From assembly GCA_031260775.1 (NCBI GenBank), contig JAISKW010000083.1, forward strand, positions 1-27,306: a stretch of DNA of 27,306 nt, read 5' to 3'. Source of the stretch: Christensenellaceae bacterium (GTDB lineage Bacteria; Bacillota; Clostridia; Christensenellales; DTU072). Numbering within the stretch: position 1 is the first letter of the stretch; each line of letters starts with the position of its first letter. The position numbers were made by a program, and so were the translations under genes. The notes under the pieces were generated by a model. That model ran no database searches. It saw only the letters and a program-made list of their open reading frames with translations, and was not told the DNA's origin. This document shows positions 25,705 through 27,306 of this stretch, in pieces.

Positions 25705-26187
25705 ATGGGCTATAACAGACAAGCGGCGATAGAGTATGCGCGTAAATACGCGTTGAACTACAATCCCGACTATTACGATTTCGGGAAATACAACTTAGGC
25801 GGCGACTGTACCAACTTCATATCGCAATGCTTGCACGCCGGAGGCGCGCCGATGACGCATCGCCCCGAGGAGTGGTACTACTACGGGCTGAATTCCCGTT
25901 CTCCCTCGTGGTCGGCTGTGGAGTTCTTGTACCGCTACTTAACCGCGCCCAAGGATAACGGATTTACAGCCGTTGAGTGCCAAGGACTGTCGTCCGCAGT
26001 GCCCGGGGACGTCATACAATTGTCCTTTGACGGACAGGTGTTTTCGCACTCGCTTTTCATTAGTAATATTACGAACACCGTTTTCGCGCCGCGGATTTTT
26101 GTGTGTACGCACACCTACGATTCGTGCGACCGCGATTTTAGCACCTATCAATACCGCAAAATGAGGCTGCTGCACATTACAAACTAA
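25705..26187 (+). CDS. Amidase_6-family (putative amidase domain) protein
   Basis: From the ATG at 25705 the protein has 160 residues and begins directly with the domain (MGYNRQAAIEYARKYAL). The family core GGDCTNFISQCLHAGG (32-47) contains the likely catalytic Cys35, and FSHSLFIS (His115) supplies the likely catalytic His, as in other papain/NlpC-P60-like cysteine hydrolases. The tryptophan- and tyrosine-rich middle (EEWYYYGLNSRSPSWS) also fits. I reject the open frame's earlier codons (from 25624) because they run into the divergent gene and do not match the family. No signal peptide is visible, so it is either cytosolic or exported by another route; many relatives carry one. A cell-wall amide-bond hydrolase role is a family-level guess. 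No Shine-Dalgarno precedes the ATG. Confidence 0.85.
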   Translation: MGYNRQAAIEYARKYALNYNPDYYDFGKYNLGGDCTNFISQCLHAGGAPMTHRPEEWYYYGLNSRSPSWSAVEFLYRYLTAPKDNGFTAVECQGLSSAVPGDVIQLSFDGQVFSHSLFISNITNTVFAPRIFVCTHTYDSCDRDFSTYQYRKMRLLHITN

Positions 26188-26193
26188 TTTTTG

Positions 26194-26202
26194 TGTTAAA
26201 AT
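26194..26202 (+). promoter_or_regulatory. Candidate extended -10 of the helicase gene, leaderless spacing
   Basis: TGTTAAAAT (26194-26202) matches an extended -10 (TGnTAtaAT type) and ends 6 bases before the GTG at 26209, so the predicted +1 is the first base of the start codon. No convincing -35 is present, as is common for extended -10 promoters. Confidence 0.55.
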
Positions 26203-26208
26203 GGTTGT

Positions 26209-27306
26209 GTGCTGATAACGGTTTCAAAAAACCAATTCTATGCGGGGGCAACGCTCAAGTTCTTAAAAACGGAGGGCTTTGTAAAATCGGAACGCAACAG
26301 CTTAGGCACCGACGAGTTTTTAGTGAAGCTTTCGGGCTATATCGCAAAGAATATTACGGCTATTAAAAAGGAAGCGAAAGGAAAGGAAGCATTCATATTA
26401 AACGCTAACGGGATTTCGTTTTTCTTTTTATTGTCGGATAACAAAATCATTTATTACAAAAAAACAGGCTCGGCGGTGCAGAACGATACAAGGCTTGTAA
26501 CGTTGCTTTCGCAACCCGAATTCGCCATTACGGTTACCCCTATCGGCGAAAACAGCGAAATTAATTTATCAAAACTCTACAAATTCAGCTCGTCCGATTA
26601 TGTGAATTTCCCCTTGTTAACCGAGGAACAACTCTCTCTTGTAACGGCGGAGAACGTGCATACGGTGATTGCCGGGTCGGCAGGCAGCGGCAAAACGAAC
26701 GTCTGTATTGATAAAATTGTGTTCTCCGCATGCCGCGGATACACCGGCAAAACCCTGTATACAACCTTTTCGCGCGCGCTTTTAACCGACGTTAAAAGTA
26801 AGGTTTACGAGTTTACGCAACAAGTAAAAAAGTTTTTAACCTCCCTCCAAAGCGGTACCGTGGAGTTCTTAGACGACGACAAAAAAGCGGCGGTTGAAAA
26901 CCTCCTCGGCGTTTATTTTTCGGGCGATGACACGGATATTCCCCAAAAACTGCAGTCAATCGTCTTCTATCTTGAGAACAAATGCGACTATTTTTTGATT
27001 GAGGACATATATAAAAACGCGTTCGGCGATGCGGCTTTTGCAAACGAAAGCACTTTTATCAACAATTTTTCAACCAATATCCGTAACAAACAACTGCAAA
27101 GCGACTTCGAAAAGCTGAAATACCTCTCCGAGGAAATCATTTTCAAGGAAATTTACGGCGCGATTTTAGGCGTTAACGAAACGGGAGGAATTGTTACAAG
27201 AGAGGAATATCTCTCGCGCCGCCGTTCGTATTTTACGCGCGAGGAGACCGAAACCATTTACAAAATTGCGCTCGCCTACGCCGCATTCTTAGAAGAAAAC
27301 GGGCTC
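26209..27306 (+). CDS. Superfamily I (UvrD/Rep-like) DNA helicase, 3' part beyond the window
   Basis: An open frame runs from an in-frame stop (26197-26199) through GTG at 26209 to the window end, 366 codons with no stop, so the gene is cut by the edge. The helicase Q-motif LLTEEQLSLV (136-145) and Walker A GSAGSGKT (156-163) are clear, followed by motif Ia-like LYTTFSRALL (183-192). The Walker B, motifs III-VI and second RecA-like domain lie beyond the window. The first 130 residues are an extra N-terminal domain I do not recognise; its alternating strands (FILNANGISFFFLL, NKIIYYKKTG) vaguely recall a RelE/ParE-like fold, but this is weak. No Shine-Dalgarno is present; an extended -10 lies 6 bases upstream. 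GTG is the only good start. Confidence 0.85.
   Translation, partial: MLITVSKNQFYAGATLKFLKTEGFVKSERNSLGTDEFLVKLSGYIAKNITAIKKEAKGKEAFILNANGISFFFLLSDNKIIYYKKTGSAVQNDTRLVTLLSQPEFAITVTPIGENSEINLSKLYKFSSSDYVNFPLLTEEQLSLVTAENVHTVIAGSAGSGKTNVCIDKIVFSACRGYTGKTLYTTFSRALLTDVKSKVYEFTQQVKKFLTSLQSGTVEFLDDDKKAAVENLLGVYFSGDDTDIPQKLQSIVFYLENKCDYFLIEDIYKNAFGDAAFANESTFINNFSTNIRNKQLQSDFEKLKYLSEEIIFKEIYGAILGVNETGGIVTREEYLSRRRSYFTREETETIYKIALAYAAFLEENGL

Noticed and set aside
1..27306. tRNA, rRNA, transposase, integrase or phage genes
   Set aside because: I found no sequence supporting any of these while reading the window; the region looks like stable chromosome apart from the left-edge repeats.

Overview
The window reads as a chromosomal segment from a low-to-moderate-GC bacterium, most likely an uncultured Bacillota lineage (Clostridia-like). 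The lineage evidence is a HemZ-type coproporphyrinogen dehydrogenase, an ECF sigma factor paired with a COG4880-type beta-propeller protein, QueH, an Rrf2 regulator next to recA, an Amidase_6 protein, and a giant surface protein built from MBG/YDG-like modules. This is inference from gene families; there is no rRNA or other taxonomic marker in the window except RecA.

Layout. Positions 1-377 are non-coding: hairpins, a 23-bp tandem duplication, a dispersed 20-bp repeat and a probable terminator for the leftward genes. Five leftward genes follow: an SDR oxidoreductase, hisH, a membrane-anchored PI-PLC-like protein, recA and an Rrf2-family regulator. Divergent from these is a 12.8-kb rightward gene (4741-17523) for a 4260-residue surface protein with an N-terminal signal/anchor, roughly twenty beta-sandwich modules, a C-terminal transmembrane helix and a basic cytoplasmic tail. 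It is followed by an alpha/beta hydrolase and a HisC-like aminotransferase on the same strand. Next come a leftward Cys/Pro-rich small protein, rightward hemZ, a leftward two-gene unit (ECF sigma factor overlapping a membrane beta-propeller protein), a leftward pair (coiled-coil protein overlapping queH), a rightward Amidase_6 protein, and the first 366 codons of an SF1 (UvrD-like) helicase cut by the window end. The helicase starts with GTG and runs off the edge.

How the genes fit together. The clearest functional unit is the sigma factor plus beta-propeller pair, which looks like an envelope-sensing transcription switch. The giant protein, the PI-PLC-like enzyme, the beta-propeller protein and possibly the amidase point to an elaborate cell surface. 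The housekeeping genes (recA, hisH, hisC, hemZ, queH) are scattered rather than in pathway operons.

The most notable sequence-level signal is in the starts. Five genes (SDR, PLC, Rrf2, coiled-coil protein, helicase) lack a Shine-Dalgarno sequence and instead have a good -10 hexamer ending 6-8 nt before the start codon, three of them with a -35 at 17-18 nt. This predicts leaderless or nearly leaderless mRNAs. Internal or overlapping genes such as the beta-propeller gene keep strong Shine-Dalgarno sites.
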